Assembly: GCF_032678705.1 (NCBI RefSeq)
Contig: NZ_JAVTSS010000001.1
Coordinates: 1,488,001 to 1,552,000, forward strand
From: Pedobacter frigiditerrae
Lineage (GTDB): Bacteria > Bacteroidota > Bacteroidia > Sphingobacteriales > Sphingobacteriaceae
Length of the DNA: 64,000 bases
Direction: 5' to 3'
Below are positions 26,847-35,194 of the stretch, one piece after another (positions within the stretch are counted from its first letter, which is position 1; the number at the start of each line of letters is the position of its first letter). The position numbers were made by a program, and so were the translations under genes. The notes under the pieces were generated by a model. The model made no database searches. It was not told the DNA's origin and worked only from the letters and a program-made list of their open reading frames with translations.

Positions 26847-27707
26847 ATGATCAATTACAATCCTAAAGAGTGGATGAGCTTTATTTTCCACGTCCATAAA
26901 TCAGATACCTTTAGAAAGTTATGGCCTTTAATGCTGGGTATAGCAATTCTTTCGGCAATAATAGCCTATTTGGAACTGAATCATTTAAAGCTAGGAGAAA
27001 CCACATACATCAAAAATGTAGGAATGATGCACAATTTATTAGGTTTCGTGTTGTCTATGTTATTAGTTTTTAGAACTAATACCTCTTATGATAGGTGGTG
27101 GGATGGCAGAAAGTTACTTGGCGCTTTAACCAATGTGAGTCGTAACCTTGCGCTAAAAATAAAAGCGTTAAACTTATCGGAAGAAGAAGTTGAGTTCTTC
27201 AAGTATGCCATTCCGAAATATGGTTTTGCTTTAAAGGAGCATTTAAGGGAGAAACAATATTTTGGTAAGGATAGCTTTTTGATTGAAATAGATGGCGGAA
27301 AACACATTCCGAATCAGGTTGCAGCAAGTATAATTGCTAGGTTATACGATTTGCAAAGAGATGGGAAGATTTCACAAGAACAATTAATTACCTTAAGTGG
27401 CGATGCCAACCAATTCACAGATATTTGTGGTGGTTGTGAAAGAATTAGAAATACACCAATCCCATATTCTTACAGTGCTTTCATCAAAAAATTCATATTC
27501 ATTTATGTGATAACTTTACCTATTGGATGGGTGTTTAGTTTAGGCTATTTTGTTGTTCCAATAGTACCCTTTATTCTCTATGTATTAGCGAGTTTAGAGC
27601 TCATAGCTGAAGAAATAGAGAACCCATTTAATCAGGATGCAAATGACCTGCCAGTAGATCAAATTTGCAATAATATTGAAAAACACGTCCAAGAGATTTT
27701 AAGCTAG
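26847..27707 (+). CDS. Bestrophin-family channel protein
   Basis: A 286-residue bestrophin/RFP-TM-like protein (YneE group). LLVFRTNTSYDRWWDGRKLLGALTN at residues 70-94, CGGCERIRNTPIPYSYS and ELIAEEIENPFNQDANDLP are hallmark segments. Four membrane helices are visible. Bacterial members are anion or cation channels. It is probably transcribed alone or with the broken gene 17 bases upstream. Confidence 0.9.
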   Translation: MINYNPKEWMSFIFHVHKSDTFRKLWPLMLGIAILSAIIAYLELNHLKLGETTYIKNVGMMHNLLGFVLSMLLVFRTNTSYDRWWDGRKLLGALTNVSRNLALKIKALNLSEEEVEFFKYAIPKYGFALKEHLREKQYFGKDSFLIEIDGGKHIPNQVAASIIARLYDLQRDGKISQEQLITLSGDANQFTDICGGCERIRNTPIPYSYSAFIKKFIFIYVITLPIGWVFSLGYFVVPIVPFILYVLASLELIAEEIENPFNQDANDLPVDQICNNIEKHVQEILS

Positions 27708-27713
27708 TTCAAT

Positions 27714-27853
27714 TGCTTTATTGTTGGAAATAAAAGTTAATTGCTCTATTGTTAAATTGCTGAATTGTTGGGAAACCGTGAATAACAGTTTTGCGATTGT
27801 CTTGTCCAGTAATTGTCAACAACAATAGAACAATCTAGCAATGCAACAATCTA
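27714..27853. repeat. Intergenic short-period repeat with opposed arms
   Basis: An eight-base pattern near ATTGYTNN repeats through 27740-27770, and its complement (NARCAAT-type) repeats through 27820-27850. The two 31-base arms match at about 23 positions when one is reversed and complemented. No gene fits here. Confidence 0.5.
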
Positions 27854-27869
27854 AACCACATTACAATAG

Positions 27870-28772
27870 ATGTTAAAAATAGCCTATCATCCCCTTTATG
27901 CACATCCTTTGCCAGAAGGTCATCGTTTTCCGATGCTTAAATATGAGTTGATACCAGAGCAGCTATTACACGAAGGGACAATTACAAAGGATAACTTATT
28001 TGCTCCTGAACCTTTGGATGAGGAAAATATCATCACAACTCATGGCAAAGCCTATTGGTTACAGCTTAAAAATTTAACCTTATCAGCTAAGGACCAAAGA
28101 AGAATAGGCTTTCCTTTAAGTGCTCAATTGGTAGAAAGAGAAATTAGAATTGCCCAAGGAACAATTGATGGTGCTAGGTATGCTCAGCAGTTTGGTGTTG
28201 CTTTTAATGTTGCCGGTGGAACGCATCATGCTGGTAGTAATTGGGGAGAAGGATTTTGTTTATTAAACGATCAAGCTATTGCTGCTAACTATTTATTAAA
28301 TAATGATTTAGCTAATCATATCTTAATTATAGATTTAGATGTACATCAGGGAAATGGAACAGCAGAAATCTTTCGAAATGAACCAAGGGTTTTTACTTTT
28401 TCTATGCATGGCGATAAAAATTTTCCTTTCAGAAAAGAGCAATCTGATTTAGATATCCCATTAGAAGATGGAACCGATGATGAAACCTTTTTGAATAAAT
28501 TAAGTGATGCATTAACAGTGGTTTTTGCGAAACACAAACCAGATTTTGTTTTTTATTTAGCAGGAGTTGATGTTTTAGAAAGCGATAAATTAGGTAAATT
28601 GTCTTTAACAAAAAATGCATGTAAACAACGTGATTTAATGGTTTTTGAGGCTTGCTTTAAACATCAAGTGCCAGTTCAGGTGAGTATGGGAGGTGGTTAT
28701 TCTGCAGATATTAAAGTAATTGTTGATGCGCATTGTAATACTTTTAGGTTAGCCGCAGATTTGTATATTTAG
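27870..28772 (+). CDS. Histone deacetylase-superfamily amidohydrolase
   Basis: A 300-residue HDAC-fold enzyme close to class IV (HDAC11-like). GGTHHAG has the catalytic pair His119-His120; IDLDVHQGNGT provides the zinc ligands Asp157 and His159; and AGVDVLESDKLG provides Asp234. SMGGGYS supplies the transition-state Tyr. Bacterial members deacetylate small amines or proteins; the substrate is unknown. Length is standard. Confidence 0.92.
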   Translation: MLKIAYHPLYAHPLPEGHRFPMLKYELIPEQLLHEGTITKDNLFAPEPLDEENIITTHGKAYWLQLKNLTLSAKDQRRIGFPLSAQLVEREIRIAQGTIDGARYAQQFGVAFNVAGGTHHAGSNWGEGFCLLNDQAIAANYLLNNDLANHILIIDLDVHQGNGTAEIFRNEPRVFTFSMHGDKNFPFRKEQSDLDIPLEDGTDDETFLNKLSDALTVVFAKHKPDFVFYLAGVDVLESDKLGKLSLTKNACKQRDLMVFEACFKHQVPVQVSMGGGYSADIKVIVDAHCNTFRLAADLYI

Positions 28773-28774
28773 TT

Positions 28775-29311
28775 ATGAAAAATTATTTACTCTTCTTAAT
28801 GCTTCTATTAGCAGCTTGCAATAACAATACTTCAGTTAGCGAACCGAAAAAAATTGAAGAAGACACCTTGGGCGATAGAACAGATATCCCTCCAGTTGTA
28901 AAAGAACAAGTTTATAACTTGGATTCTGTTAGACAAAAAATTTTAAAGGATAATTTGAAGTCTAATCATTCTGATAAAATTGTTCATAGTTTCTCATTAG
29001 AAGGGGACTACAGTGCTGAAGGAAACGATGGGAAAGCTTTTTACATAGATAATCAGATTAAAAAAATAGCCATTACATTTTATGGCGAAAGTGGAAAGTC
29101 TGGTTACACTTATATTTTTGAGAATGATAAAATTATGGTAGAAGAGAAAAGACATGAATATGATGTTCCGCTTTCAGGCAATATTATTTCAACCCAAGTT
29201 GCTTCTTATCAAATCGATTACAATGGAAAAATCCTTGAGAACGATAATAAGGAAATTGATTTAGATACTTATTTTATCCTTAAAAAATCAATACCATTTA
29301 CATTAAAGTAA
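28775..29311 (+). CDS. Hypothetical lipoprotein
   Basis: A 178-residue protein with a type II signal (MKNYLLFLMLLLAACNNN, lipobox LAAC). The mature part is acidic and includes GDYSAEGNDGKAFYIDNQIKK. I do not recognise a family. It starts two bases after the HDAC-like gene stop, so they are co-transcribed. Confidence 0.7.
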   Translation: MKNYLLFLMLLLAACNNNTSVSEPKKIEEDTLGDRTDIPPVVKEQVYNLDSVRQKILKDNLKSNHSDKIVHSFSLEGDYSAEGNDGKAFYIDNQIKKIAITFYGESGKSGYTYIFENDKIMVEEKRHEYDVPLSGNIISTQVASYQIDYNGKILENDNKEIDLDTYFILKKSIPFTLK

Positions 29312-29398
29312 TCTCTATCCGTGGTCTGTGGCACACAGCACATGATTTAGGATTTGTATAGTTAATTGTGAAAAGTACCGTTTTAAATTTTATTAATA

Positions 29399-30006
29399 AT
29401 GAAATATAAAATACAGCCTATCATTATAATCTTGGGTGTTCTTTCATTGGGTTTTGGCAGCTTTAAAATGTTGCAAACAGAAACAATGATACTTCCTTCT
29501 TGGTTTTTGGTCTTAATCTATTTGCCTTGTACGCTTTTAATATCCTTAATATTAGGTTATTTGGCAAAGAAAATGTTAAACTCAAAATGGTGGACTATAA
29601 CATTTACATCCATTTTTGTAATAATATTTTGCTCTATTTTTTATTTAAGTGAATATAGGCCTAATAAAATTATTACTATTCCACAAAGCTACGTAGGGGA
29701 AGTAAGGCTATTTGTTTCCAATGAAGAAGAAAATGATTTTTTTATTAATAAATATGGTATTGGTTACATAAATAAAAAAACCTTTGACCAAGGTTTTATC
29801 CAAAAATAATTAAGGGGAATGTTAACATAACGAAACAAGTTAAAGAATATGCTAAAGGTGCATTAGCCACAATGCCAGAAGATATTTATTCATATCAATA
29901 TTTGAGTTTTTATATCCCGTTCAACGGAGGTGTTTTAGTGGATAACGATATTATGAAACTAATAAAAATCAAAGCAATAGATACTACTCGTTTATATAGA
30001 AAATAA
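29399..30006 (+). pseudogene. Membrane protein gene with a frameshift in an A-tract
   Basis: The first frame (29399-29809) encodes 136 residues with three hydrophobic segments and ends KTFDQGFIQK. A second frame, open from 29788, continues with coding-like sequence (ITKQVKEYAKGALATMPED, then YSYQYLSFYIPFNGG) to a stop at 30004-30006. The frames join smoothly if one A is added to the A5 run at 29802-29806. The whole product would be about 202 residues, with a soluble C-terminal half. The family is unknown. It may be a real mutation, a slippery switch or a sequencing error. Confidence 0.65.
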
Positions 30007-30048
30007 CGAGTAGTGTATTAGATGTTAGTTAGGTAAAGCTACTTGCTT

Positions 30049-30152
30049 GCGTGAGGGATAGTAGTGAAAATCCTTTTTATGGAAGGAGGTTGATGTGGCA
30101 TAAAAAGATTGCAGCGAATGAGCCCGACCCTTGCGTAGCTTGGGGCACGCCC
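30049..30152 (+). repeat. Intergenic conserved-looking element
   Basis: A GC-richer block reads GCGTGAGGGATAGTAGTGAA, then a short hairpin, then GATTGCAGCG, AGCCCGACCC and GGGGCACGCCC. A block with the same order (GATAG-GTGAA, hairpin, AGCGGGACTGCAAT) lies on the minus strand at 44258-44316. I think it belongs to a family of dispersed Bacteroidota intergenic elements. Confidence 0.4.
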
Positions 30153-30207
30153 AAATAATTTAAGTTTTTCATTAAAGATTTCTTCAAGTAATTAAATCGA
30201 TGTATAG

Positions 30208-30251
30208 ATGCTTCGCGTTGCTTTACACGACAAAATCTTTCAGAATGACAA
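30208..30251 (-). repeat. REP-like element remnant
   Basis: Read on the minus strand it begins GTCATTCTGAAAGATTTT and ends GCGAAGCAT, like the widespread Bacteroidota element GTCATTCTGAGC...GAAGAATCT. Its presence over the first 40 bases of the frame open from 30208 argues that truC starts downstream, at 30271. Confidence 0.45.
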
Positions 30252-30270
30252 TATTGTTTATCTTCGCCAA

Positions 30271-30954
30271 ATGTTAGAAATCGTTTACCAAGACGAGCAT
30301 TTAATTGCTATCAATAAACCTCACGGATTGCTTGTTCATCGTTCTAAGATGGCTAATGATGCCACGGAATTTGCCTTACAAATGCTAAGAGACCAAATCG
30401 GTCGACACGTTAGTCCAGTACATCGCTTAGATAGAAAAACTAGTGGTATTTTGCTTTTCGCATTTGAGAAAGAGGTAGAAATAGCCATGCATAAACAGTT
30501 TCAAGAGAGTTTGGTGGAAAAGAAATACCTGGCAATTTTGCGTGGGTATGCGCCAGATGAATTAGGTATCGATTATCCCTTGGCAAAGGAAAATGGAAAT
30601 ATGCAAGACGCCTTTACATATTTCAAAACATTGCAAAGGGCAGAAATAGATATAGCTTTTGGAAAACACCAAACCTCTAGGTACTCATTAGTAGAGGCTA
30701 CACCAAAAACTGGCCGTATGCACCAATTGAGGAGGCATTTTGCTCATATCTTCCATCCCATCATTGGAGATAGAAAACATGGCTGCAATAAACAAAATAG
30801 GTTTTTCATGGAGCAATTTGAAATGACAACCATGTTGCTTCATGCGTCAGAATTATCATTTATTCATCCAGTTACACAACAAAAAATAAGCATTAACTCA
30901 ACTATTCATGAAGAATTTAAAAGAGTAATGGAGCTAATGAAATTCAGTAAATAG
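30271..30954 (+). CDS. truC: tRNA pseudouridine synthase C (RluA family)
   Basis: A 227-residue pseudouridine synthase. It starts at ATG 30271 (MLEIVYQDEHLIAINKPHGL); the longer frame to 30208 runs through a REP-like element. The catalytic motif HRLDRKTSG has Asp54. KTGRMHQLRRHFAHIFHPIIGD, GDRKHGCNKQNRFF and LLHASELSF match TruC, which modifies tRNA position 65. No S4 domain is present, as expected for TruC. Confidence 0.9.
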   Translation: MLEIVYQDEHLIAINKPHGLLVHRSKMANDATEFALQMLRDQIGRHVSPVHRLDRKTSGILLFAFEKEVEIAMHKQFQESLVEKKYLAILRGYAPDELGIDYPLAKENGNMQDAFTYFKTLQRAEIDIAFGKHQTSRYSLVEATPKTGRMHQLRRHFAHIFHPIIGDRKHGCNKQNRFFMEQFEMTTMLLHASELSFIHPVTQQKISINSTIHEEFKRVMELMKFSK

Positions 30955-30991
30955 ATAATAATTTACGGCAAAAGCTGTTATTATTTTATCT

Positions 30992-31741
30992 ATGACTAAT
31001 AACTTACGTTTTGCACCAATATTTTTGGTGATATTTTTATCTGGCTGCTCTTCAATTTATATTCCAAGTGTACCTAATACGCCAATGCTAACTACGCAGG
31101 GCGAAATTGCTGCTGGTGCGCACATGTCCCTTAAAGGAAATTTCAATTTTAATTCGGCCTATGCCTTAAGCAACCATTTCGCAATTTTAGCAAATGGGGC
31201 ATTTTTACAGAATGAAAAGGATAAAAAAGACATAAAACATAAAATGATAGAGTTTGGTGGAGGTTATTTCAAAACATTCGGACCTAATAAGAACAGGATT
31301 TTGGAAATTTATGCAGGTTTAGGAAGTGGGAAAAGCGAAAGGACATTTAGAGAACTTGATGATAACAAGAATATTATCAGTACAGATTTTCAAGAGGCAG
31401 GTTATGATAAAAAGTTTATCCAAGTAAATTATAGTTCCAAAAGGAGGAGGAACTTAAAGCTTTTTGGTGCAAAATTTGGTTTAAACTACGGTACCGCATT
31501 GCGGATGAGTTTCATCAACACCAACAATTTTTATAGAAATAATGTATTGCAGCCCAATGAGGATAATATTTTCTTAGAACCTGTTTTTTATACAAGAATG
31601 ATTTTAAGTGATGAAGTGCAACTGCAATATACAAGCGGAAGTAACTTTGGCTTAAAAAGCAGAAAGTTTTTAAATGCTGGCAATTCTGTTTTTAGCGTGG
31701 GTGCTGTTATAAATTTAGGTAGGACACCTAAAAAACAATAA
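30992..31741 (+). CDS. Outer-membrane lipoprotein, hypothetical
   Basis: A 249-residue protein with a lipoprotein signal (FLSGCSS). The mature sequence has alternating aromatic and polar strands (GAHMSLKGNFNFNSAYALSN, FFLEPVFYTRMIL-like strands) and ends VFSVGAVINLG, so a small beta-barrel or barrel-like fold is likely. Function unknown. It is followed by an esterase-like gene and a DNA polymerase in the same direction. Confidence 0.68.
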   Translation: MTNNLRFAPIFLVIFLSGCSSIYIPSVPNTPMLTTQGEIAAGAHMSLKGNFNFNSAYALSNHFAILANGAFLQNEKDKKDIKHKMIEFGGGYFKTFGPNKNRILEIYAGLGSGKSERTFRELDDNKNIISTDFQEAGYDKKFIQVNYSSKRRRNLKLFGAKFGLNYGTALRMSFINTNNFYRNNVLQPNEDNIFLEPVFYTRMILSDEVQLQYTSGSNFGLKSRKFLNAGNSVFSVGAVINLGRTPKKQ

Positions 31742-31751
31742 GAGATTATTG

Positions 31752-31759
31752 TAAATTTG
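31752..31759 (+). promoter_or_regulatory. -7-like element right before a start codon
   Basis: TAAATTTG matches TAnnTTTG and lies only three bases before the ATG at 31763. If used, transcription would begin at or just after the start codon, so it may be coincidental or drive the downstream dinB. Confidence 0.3.
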
Positions 31760-31762
31760 GGT

Positions 31763-32719
31763 ATGAAGTGGTCGCTATTAATCATTTACTTACTCATCTT
31801 TAATGTTGAAACAAAAGCTCAATCATCCTTTGCTGCAAAATTCCATTCCTTAAAAAAAATTGAAATTGATAGCGGAGTGGTTTTATCTATAGACGAGCCA
31901 GCAGTTTTCACGCTTTCAGAACCTACTAAAATTATCATTTATGCTTTGCCAAATGGAAATACGACCGAGCAAACTTTTGGTAAAAGACTAGCGCAGGGCG
32001 ATGATTGGCATTTTGATATTCAGCATATTGGTGCACAAACCGAATTTATTAGGAATGCCGACCAAAACACAAACTACATAGTTGTTTATGCAGAAAACTA
32101 CTTAAAGAGTTGGCCAGCTTGGAGAAGAAAATATACAAATAGCGATACGCAAATAGGAGAAATTGTTTCTAGCTTGTTACAACGATATAAAAATTTTAAT
32201 CCTCAAATTATATTAAGCGGGCACAGTGGTGGTGGAAGCTTCATTTTTGGGTATATCAATTCTCAAGCTCAAATACCTGCTTATATTGAACGTATTGGCT
32301 TTTTAGATGCAACTTATGGTTATGAAACAGAAAAGCATCCAGCAAAGCTTAAAACCTGGTTAAAAGCTAAAAACAAATCATTACAAGTTATTGCTTACAA
32401 TGATAGTGTGGTGGTTTACAACGGTAAGCCTTTAGTATCACCAACCGGTGGAACTTGGTTTAGGAGCAAATTAATTGCAAAAAATTTACAGGCTGATTTT
32501 AAGTTAAAGTCGTTTGACTTGGCTGATAGATTAACGTGGTTTGATAAAAGACATTCAATAGATTTTAAATTAATTAAGAATCCAGAGGGGAAAATTTATC
32601 ACACTGTGTTAGTAGAAAAGAATGGTTTTGTAGATTTGATTTTTGATGGCACAGATCTCCAAGATAAGGGCTATAAGTTTTGGGAAGATAGAGCTTACAC
32701 TAAATTCATTTTGCAGTAA
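31763..32719 (+). CDS. Exported alpha/beta-hydrolase
   Basis: A 318-residue protein with a signal peptide (MKWSLLIIYLLIFNVETKAQ). The ATG at 31763 is preferred over an upstream TTG. The nucleophile elbow is ILSGHSGGGSF with Ser155, and an acid and His follow in the C-terminal half (DKRHSID, KIYHTVLV). It resembles esterase-like alpha/beta-hydrolases of unknown substrate. Its stop codon directly abuts the dinB start. Confidence 0.78.
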   Translation: MKWSLLIIYLLIFNVETKAQSSFAAKFHSLKKIEIDSGVVLSIDEPAVFTLSEPTKIIIYALPNGNTTEQTFGKRLAQGDDWHFDIQHIGAQTEFIRNADQNTNYIVVYAENYLKSWPAWRRKYTNSDTQIGEIVSSLLQRYKNFNPQIILSGHSGGGSFIFGYINSQAQIPAYIERIGFLDATYGYETEKHPAKLKTWLKAKNKSLQVIAYNDSVVVYNGKPLVSPTGGTWFRSKLIAKNLQADFKLKSFDLADRLTWFDKRHSIDFKLIKNPEGKIYHTVLVEKNGFVDLIFDGTDLQDKGYKFWEDRAYTKFILQ

Positions 32720-33829
32720 ATGGAAAATGAAAGTAAAAGCATCGTTCGTAAAATTATCCACATAGATATGGATGCCTTTTACGCTTCGGTAGAGCAAAGG
32801 GATTTTCCAGAATATAGAGGAAAGCCATTAGTTGTTGGGGGTTCGCCAGAAGGGAGAGGTGGCGTTGTGGCCACTGCGAGTTATGAAGCTCGTAAATTCG
32901 GAATTAAATCTGCAATGACATCTAAAAAAGCACAACAACTTTGTCCGTATGCAATTTTTGTGCGACCTCGATTTGATGCCTATAAAGACGTCTCTAGAAA
33001 GATTAGGGAAATATTTAGTCGTTATACAGATTTAATAGAACCACTTTCCTTGGATGAAGCTTACTTAGATGTTAGTGAAGATAAGTTAGGCATTGGTTCT
33101 GCCATCACCATTGCGGAGCAGATTAAACAAGCCATAAAAGACGAATTAAACCTAACAGCATCTGCTGGAGTTTCTATAAACAAATTTGCAGCTAAGATTG
33201 CATCAGACATGAACAAGCCAGATGGATTGACTTTTATTGGTCCTTCGAAAATGGAAAAATTCATGGAGAAGTTGCCGGTTGAAAAGTTTTTTGGTGTTGG
33301 AAAAGTAACTGCCGAAAAAATGAAAAGACAAGGTTTACATACTGGTCTAGACCTGAAAAAACAGACCGAGGCAAGGCTAATCCAGCTTTTCGGCAAAACG
33401 GGTAAGTTCTTTTATAACATTGTTAGAGGGATAGATAACCGCCAAGTTCAGCCACATCAAGAAATTAAATCCATTAGTGCAGAAGATACCTTTTCTTATG
33501 ATTTAGGCAGGGGAGAAGAGTTAGATGATTGGATTGAAGTTATCTCAAAATCTGCTTTTAGGAGGCTGCAGAATTATAAAATATATGGAAGAACAATTAC
33601 CTTGAAGGTTAAATTCGGCGATTTTAAGCAGATTACCAGAAGTTTATCTTTTCCAACTCCCATCAATGAGTTAGATCAAGTTATTGACACAGCAAAACAA
33701 TTATTAAACAATGTTGATTTAGGAGAAAAGAAAATAAGGCTTTTGGGTGTAGGCTTTTCAAATTTCGGCGAAGTTAAAATTAGAGAAAGATACGATGGGC
33801 ATCAGCAAGTGCTATTCCCTAATGATTAA
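32720..33829 (+). CDS. dinB: DNA polymerase IV (DinB), first copy
   Basis: A 369-residue Y-family polymerase. Catalytic carboxylates are in HIDMDAFYASVEQ (Asp16) and PLSLDEAYLDVS (Asp112, Glu113). The little-finger domain has KSISAEDTFSYDL, and the protein ends QQVLFPND, a good clamp-binding motif. It starts the base after the esterase gene stops. No TACTAA-N5-TTAGTA operator precedes it, unlike the second dinB at 44680, so the two copies are probably controlled differently. Confidence 0.95.
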   Translation: MENESKSIVRKIIHIDMDAFYASVEQRDFPEYRGKPLVVGGSPEGRGGVVATASYEARKFGIKSAMTSKKAQQLCPYAIFVRPRFDAYKDVSRKIREIFSRYTDLIEPLSLDEAYLDVSEDKLGIGSAITIAEQIKQAIKDELNLTASAGVSINKFAAKIASDMNKPDGLTFIGPSKMEKFMEKLPVEKFFGVGKVTAEKMKRQGLHTGLDLKKQTEARLIQLFGKTGKFFYNIVRGIDNRQVQPHQEIKSISAEDTFSYDLGRGEELDDWIEVISKSAFRRLQNYKIYGRTITLKVKFGDFKQITRSLSFPTPINELDQVIDTAKQLLNNVDLGEKKIRLLGVGFSNFGEVKIRERYDGHQQVLFPND

Positions 33830-33903
33830 GATTTAACACAGAGTTAAAATTAAAGAAACATAATGATGTTATTTTTAGTTATTAGATTATAAATCTTAAT
33901 ACC

Positions 33904-34062
33904 ATGAAGATCAATATCGTAGTTATTGCTATAGTTGTGATTGCAATTTTGGCATTTTTTCTTTTCGTGATTAAGCGAAACAAAAAAGATCAAAAGGAAT
34001 TGGAAAATGAGTTAAATAGTAAAGAACTTAACCCAGAGAAACATACTGAAGATAAAATCTGA
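33904..34062 (+). CDS. Small single-span membrane protein (52 aa)
   Basis: The ATG at 33904 opens 52 codons: MKINIVVIAIVVIAILAFFL, a short continuation of the helix, then a basic patch VIKRNKKDQK and an acidic tail ELNPEKHTEDKI. One membrane helix with the charged C-terminus in the cytoplasm is predicted. It is too short for family assignment, but its composition is that of a real protein. It is convergent with the sigma factor gene, ending eight bases before it. Confidence 0.6.
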   Translation: MKINIVVIAIVVIAILAFFLFVIKRNKKDQKELENELNSKELNPEKHTEDKI

Positions 34063-34070
34063 TTAAGCAA

Positions 34071-34688
34071 TCAGAGATTTAAGTTGGTATTTGTTTCATT
34101 AAAATACTGCCTTAAGGCTAATATCGATTGTCTGAGTTTTGTTTTTACAGTGCCCAAAGGGATATATAGCTCTTTGGCAACTTCAGATTGGGTGTAACCC
34201 TCAAAATAGAACAATCGAACAACCTCCATCTGATCCTGTTTAAGTTTTAATATAATGTGTTTTAAACCAATATTATCAGGGTTAAATAAGACATGTGTTT
34301 GTTGGTCCAATACAGTCAGTGATTCATCTATGTCATCAGTAATTGTTGCTTTTGAGTAGTGTTTGCTCCTAACTTGGTCAATCGCTTTATTTTTAGCCAA
34401 ATTAGCCATCCATGTAAATAATCTACCTTTAGAGGCATCATATTGTCCAATCGATTTCCATATTTTTAAGAAAGTATCTTGAAGTACATCTTCGGCAATC
34501 TCATCAAACTTTACAATTCTAGATATAATGCCCATTAATGAGCCTGCATACATTCTATAAAGACTTTCTATGGATTTTGTGTCGCCATTTTTTAAGCCAG
34601 CCACTAAAATTTCTTCTGCAGATGGGGCTGTACTAATATGTAGTTCCTTATGGATTAATTTATTAAAAGGTAGTACTAAAGCAATCAT
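34071..34688 (-). CDS. ECF-type RNA polymerase sigma factor
   Basis: A 205-residue sigma factor. Region 2 is visible in IESLYRMYAGSLMGIISRIV and DEIAEDVLQDTFLKIWKSI with RLFTWMANLAKNKAID; region 4 in LKQDQMEVVRLFYFEGYTQSEVAKELYIPLGTVKTKLRQSI. No anti-sigma gene is adjacent. A hairpin (34694-34715) lies within ten bases upstream of the start and may affect its translation. A receiver protein is encoded just upstream in the same direction. Confidence 0.92.
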   Translation of the reverse strand: MIALVLPFNKLIHKELHISTAPSAEEILVAGLKNGDTKSIESLYRMYAGSLMGIISRIVKFDEIAEDVLQDTFLKIWKSIGQYDASKGRLFTWMANLAKNKAIDQVRSKHYSKATITDDIDESLTVLDQQTHVLFNPDNIGLKHIILKLKQDQMEVVRLFYFEGYTQSEVAKELYIPLGTVKTKLRQSILALRQYFNETNTNLNL

Positions 34689-34693
34689 CCTTA

Positions 34694-34715
34694 TTGTTTA
34701 TTAGGCTATAAACAA
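34694..34715. promoter_or_regulatory. Inverted repeat in the sigma factor leader
   Basis: TTGTTTAT (34694-34701) and ATAAACAA (34708-34715) flank a six-base loop, five bases upstream of the sigma factor ATG. In RNA it would cover the ribosome-binding region; in DNA it could be an operator. Confidence 0.35.
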
Positions 34716-34768
34716 CAATGATTACCTATTGTTCAGTGTATTCCTGAATGCTATGTGAATTTAAAATG

Positions 34769-35134
34769 TTAAGAAACACTTTTCAACTGTTCGCTTATAA
34801 TCTCAACTAAACCGTCAATATCAAATGGTTTTGGAATAACTTCATCAGCACACACTTCTTTAACTTTTTTTATGTGTGGATGCGTAGATAGTACGATAAC
34901 TGGTATATGACTAGTACCTTCGGCTTCTTTTATCTGTCGGCAAAGTTCAGTTCCTTGTACGGTAGGCTGAACAATGTCTAATAAAATAGCGTCTGGCTGA
35001 AATTTCACAATATGATCAAAGATTTTCTTCTCATTAGAAAATAAATCTACCTCATATCCTGCATCATTTAAAACAAATGATATCAATTCTAAAATATCAG
35101 GATTGCTCTCAACAACCAAAATTCTCTTTTTCAT
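34769..35134 (-). CDS. Stand-alone response-regulator receiver protein
   Basis: A 121-residue CheY-like domain. I use the ATG at 35134 (MKKRILVVESNPD); the frame beyond it is hydrophobic and unlike receivers. The phosphoacceptor is Asp53 in AILLDIVQP, the switch Thr/Ser is in VIVLSTHPH and the conserved Lys is in VIPKPFD. The acidic pocket is reduced: VES replaces the usual VDD or VED pair, leaving Glu9 as the only acid there. With no output domain it probably acts by protein contact. Partner kinase unknown. Confidence 0.88.
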   Translation of the reverse strand: MKKRILVVESNPDILELISFVLNDAGYEVDLFSNEKKIFDHIVKFQPDAILLDIVQPTVQGTELCRQIKEAEGTSHIPVIVLSTHPHIKKVKEVCADEVIPKPFDIDGLVEIISEQLKSVS

Positions 35135-35194
35135 AAAAAATATAAAGGTTAAATATAATATTAAAATAAATGCCAATAAATAGTATTGGCTTAA

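Noticed and set aside
27714-27853. CRISPR array
   Set aside because: The repeats are eight bases, degenerate and partly inverted, with no spacers of constant length and no cas genes.
30208-30270. Longer start for truC
   Set aside because: The first codons would be encoded by a REP-like element; the ATG at 30271 gives the usual RluA-family N-terminus.
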